The notes below the pieces were generated by a model. It had not been told where the DNA came from. It worked only from the letters and a program-made list of their open reading frames with translations, and did no database searches. This document shows positions 61,745-64,000 of a stretch of 64,000 nucleotides of DNA, piece by piece; the first letter of the stretch is position 1, and each line of letters opens with the position of its first letter. The position numbers and the translations under genes are program-made. Source of the stretch: an uncultured Cellulomonadaceae bacterium (GTDB lineage Bacteria > Actinomycetota > Actinomycetes > Actinomycetales > Cellulomonadaceae); contig CANLXM010000001.1 in the NCBI GenBank assembly GCA_947495165.1, positions 806,001 through 870,000 on the forward strand. The letters are read 5' to 3'.

Positions 61745-63034
61745 ATGAGCGACCAGCAGAACGCCTCCCTGAACCTCGGCCTGGCCGAGGTCGACCCGGA
61801 GATCGCCGCCGTCCTCGACGGTGAGCTCGCGCGCCAGCGCGACACCCTCGAGATGATCGCGAGCGAGAACTTCGTCCCGCGCGCCGTCCTCGAGGCCCAG
61901 GGCTCGGTGCTGACGAACAAGTACGCGGAGGGCTACCCGGGCCGGCGCTACTACGGCGGCTGCGAGCAGGTCGACGTCGCGGAGACCCTCGCTATCCAGC
62001 GCGCCAAGGCGCTGTTCGGCGCCGAGCACGCCAACGTCCAGCCGCACTCGGGCGCGACCGCCAACGCGGCCGTCCTGCACGCCCTGATCAACAAGGGCGA
62101 CAAGATCATGGGCCTCGAGCTCGCCCACGGCGGGCACCTCACGCACGGCATGAAGATCAACTTCTCCGGCAAGCTGTACGACGTCGCCGCGTACGGCGTC
62201 GACCCCGACACCTACCTCGTCGACATGGACAAGGTCCGCGAGACCGCGCTGGCCGAGCGTCCCGACGTGATCATCGGGGGCTGGTCTGCCTACCCGCGCC
62301 GGCTCGACTTCGCGGGCTTCCGCTCGATCGCCGACGAGGTCGGCGCCAAGCTCTGGGTCGACATGGCGCACTTCGCGGGGCTCGTCGCTGCCGGCCTGCA
62401 CCCGAGCCCCGTCCCGCACGCCGACGTCGTCTCCTCGACCGTGCACAAGACGATCGGCGGACCGCGCTCCGGCTTCATCCTGTCCAAGGAGGAGTACGCG
62501 AAGAAGATCGACTCCGCCGTCTTCCCCGGACAGCAGGGCGGCCCGCTCATGCACGTGATCGCCGCCAAGGCCGTCTCGTTCAAGATCGCCGGCTCGGGCG
62601 AGTTCGCCGAGCGTCAGCAGCGCGTGCTCAGCGGCGCCAAGATCATCGCCGAGCGCCTCATGGCGAAGGACTGCGCCGAGGTCGGCGTCTCGGTCCTCAC
62701 GGGCGGCACCGACGTGCACCTGGTGCTCGTGGACCTGCGCGCCTCCGAGCTCGACGGTCAGCAGGCAGAAGACCTCCTGCACGCCGTCGGCATCACCGTG
62801 AACCGCAACGCGGTCCCGTTCGACCCGCGCCCCCCGCGCGTTACCTCGGGCCTGCGCATCGGCACGCCGGCGCTCGCCACCCGGGGCTTCGGCGACGCCG
62901 AGTTCACGGAGGTCGCGGACATCATCGCCACGGCCCTCGTCCAGGGCCAGGGCGCCGATGTCGCGGCCCTCAAGGCGCGCGTCGACGCGCTCACGGAGCA
63001 GTTCCCGCTCTACCCCGGGCTCCAGCAGTACTGA
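61745..63034 (+). CDS. glyA: Serine hydroxymethyltransferase
   Basis: A 429-residue PLP enzyme converting serine and THF to glycine and 5,10-methylene-THF. PLP Lys235 lies in [50 protein letters not shown] and the [14 protein letters not shown] segment are family hallmarks. I use ATG 61745 because GAGGAG ends five bases before it; the in-frame codon at 61730 would overlap that ribosome site. Controlled by the riboswitch upstream and followed by folD, which uses its product. Confidence 0.96.
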   Translation: MSDQQNASLNLGLAEVDPEIAAVLDGELARQRDTLEMIASENFVPRAVLEAQGSVLTNKYAEGYPGRRYYGGCEQVDVAETLAIQRAKALFGAEHANVQPHSGATANAAVLHALINKGDKIMGLELAHGGHLTHGMKINFSGKLYDVAAYGVDPDTYLVDMDKVRETALAERPDVIIGGWSAYPRRLDFAGFRSIADEVGAKLWVDMAHFAGLVAAGLHPSPVPHADVVSSTVHKTIGGPRSGFILSKEEYAKKIDSAVFPGQQGGPLMHVIAAKAVSFKIAGSGEFAERQQRVLSGAKIIAERLMAKDCAEVGVSVLTGGTDVHLVLVDLRASELDGQQAEDLLHAVGITVNRNAVPFDPRPPRVTSGLRIGTPALATRGFGDAEFTEVADIIATALVQGQGADVAALKARVDALTEQFPLYPGLQQY

Positions 63035-63046
63035 GCCCGTCCGCCC

Positions 63047-63098
63047 GCCCGGCGCGCGCCACCCGCGCGCGCCGGGCGCCGGCGACCGGCCGGCGCCC
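63047..63098 (+). other. Two overlapping, mutually exclusive hairpins between glyA and folD
   Basis: GCCCGGCGCGCGC (63047-63059) pairs with GCGCGCGCCGGGC (63065-63077), 13 bp. GGGCGCCGG (63074-63082) pairs with CCGGCGCCC (63090-63098), 9 bp. They share 63074-63077, so only one can form fully. Either could attenuate read-through into folD. Confidence 0.6.
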
Positions 63099-63124
63099 GT
63101 GAAGCCCTGAAGCAGTGGAGCAGC

Positions 63125-64000
63125 GATGACCGCACAGACGTTGGACGGCAAGGCGACCGCAGCCGCGATCAAGGACGAGCTCACCGTGCGGGTGCGCGCG
63201 CTCGCCGAGCGCGGCGTGACCCCCGGCCTCGGGACCGTGCTGGTGGGGGACGACCCCGGCAGCCACGCGTACGTCGGCGGCAAGCACCGCGACTGCGCGC
63301 AGGTGGGGATCGCGTCGATCCGCGTGGACCTGCCCGGCGACGCGACGCAGGCCGACATCGAGGCCGCGATCGAGCGTCTCAACGCCGACCCCGCGTGCAC
63401 GGGGTACATCGTCCAGCTGCCGCTGCCGCGCGGCATCGACACCAACGCCGTGCTCGAGCTGATCGACCCCGCCAAGGACGCCGACGGCCTGCACCCGACC
63501 AACCTCGGCAGGCTCGTGCTGCGCGTCGCCGAGGCCGTGGACTCACCCCTGCCGTGCACCCCGGCAGGCATCCTTGAGCTCGTCCGCCGGCACGGCCTCG
63601 ACCTCGCGGGCAAGGACGTCGTCGTCCTGGGCCGCGGGACCACCGTCGGGCGATCGATCGGCCTGCTGCTGACCCGCAAGGACGTCAACGCGACGGTGAC
63701 CCTCACGCACACCGGCACGCGCGACGTCGTGCGGCACCTGCGCGAGGCCGACGTGATCGTCGCTGCCGCCGGCGTGCCGCGGTTCGTCACGGCGGACATG
63801 GTCAAGCCCGGCGCGATCGTCCTCGACGTGGGCGTGAGCAGGATCGCCGACGGCGACCGCACCCGGCTGGTCGGCGACGTCGACCCCGCCGTGGCCGACG
63901 TCGCCGGCTGGCTCTCGCCCAACCCGGGCGGTGTGGGACCGATGACCCGCGCGATGCTGCTCGCCAACGTGGTCGGGGCCGCGGAGCGCGCTGCGGGCGT
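63125..64000 (+). CDS. folD: Bifunctional methylene-THF dehydrogenase/methenyl-THF cyclohydrolase (3' end outside window)
   Basis: The first 292 codons of folD, open to the right edge. FolD oxidises 5,10-methylene-THF and hydrolyses the product to 10-formyl-THF, the donor for PurN and PurH. Catalytic Tyr49 and Lys53 lie in [24 protein letters not shown], the NADP-binding [18 protein letters not shown] and [18 protein letters not shown] are diagnostic. Only the last few residues are missing. GGAG lies four bases before ATG 63125. It follows glyA by 90 bases, across overlapping hairpins. Confidence 0.95.

Overview
The window is very GC-rich, densely coded actinobacterial chromosome. The gene content fits order Micrococcales, most likely a Cellulomonas-like member of Cellulomonadaceae or Promicromonosporaceae: a GuaB3-type IMP dehydrogenase relative, a phosphoketolase-pta-ackA operon, PspC-linked signalling, TANNNT promoters without leaders, DUF3017/DUF3817/DUF6350 proteins and a secreted multidomain pullulanase. 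The placement is inferred from protein families alone. I found no phage, insertion sequence, CRISPR array, tRNA or rRNA. The first gene (guaB3) and the last gene (folD) are cut by the window edges.

Layout. 1-9960: guaB3 end, a GNAT acetyltransferase, then a sugar-alcohol PTS operon (DeoR regulator, 1-phosphofructokinase, separate mannitol-type IIC, IIB and IIA, a zinc-dependent polyol dehydrogenase, HPr, enzyme I) and an aldehyde dehydrogenase. 10007-15860 (minus): phosphoketolase-pta-ackA, which turns ketose phosphates into acetate plus ATP. 16046-22542: a SURF1-like protein, a heterodimeric ABC exporter with one dead ATP site, a DUF3817 protein and guaA. 22710-32397: membrane-protein and signalling genes, including a PspC-domain protein divergent from a PspC-fused histidine kinase/response-regulator pair, and a second two-component system next to a NatAB-like ABC exporter.

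32522-52071 is a housekeeping block that resembles, from memory, the neighbourhood conserved in mycobacteria and streptomycetes: pcrA, sucCD, two paralogous membrane proteins, cydDC, a PerM-like DUF6350 protein, purN, purH, then a FAD oxidoreductase, a DUF3017 protein, an aquaporin-family channel, icd and mdh. 52284-59582 encodes a 2,432-residue secreted amylopullulanase. The right end is one-carbon metabolism: purU, glyA and folD, with a VOC protein and a GNAT protein between.

Regulation is unusually legible. Two ZTP (pfl) riboswitches precede purH and glyA, so AICAR/10-formyl-THF status feeds back on both. Two related palindromes sit at the promoters of sucC and icd and suggest one shared TCA-cycle regulator. 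A LacI-type operator overlaps the pullulanase promoter. At least eleven genes carry a TANNNT box six or seven bases before their start codon, which predicts leaderless transcripts and corrects several start codons. Most operon genes are joined by 4-bp ATGA/GTGA overlaps.
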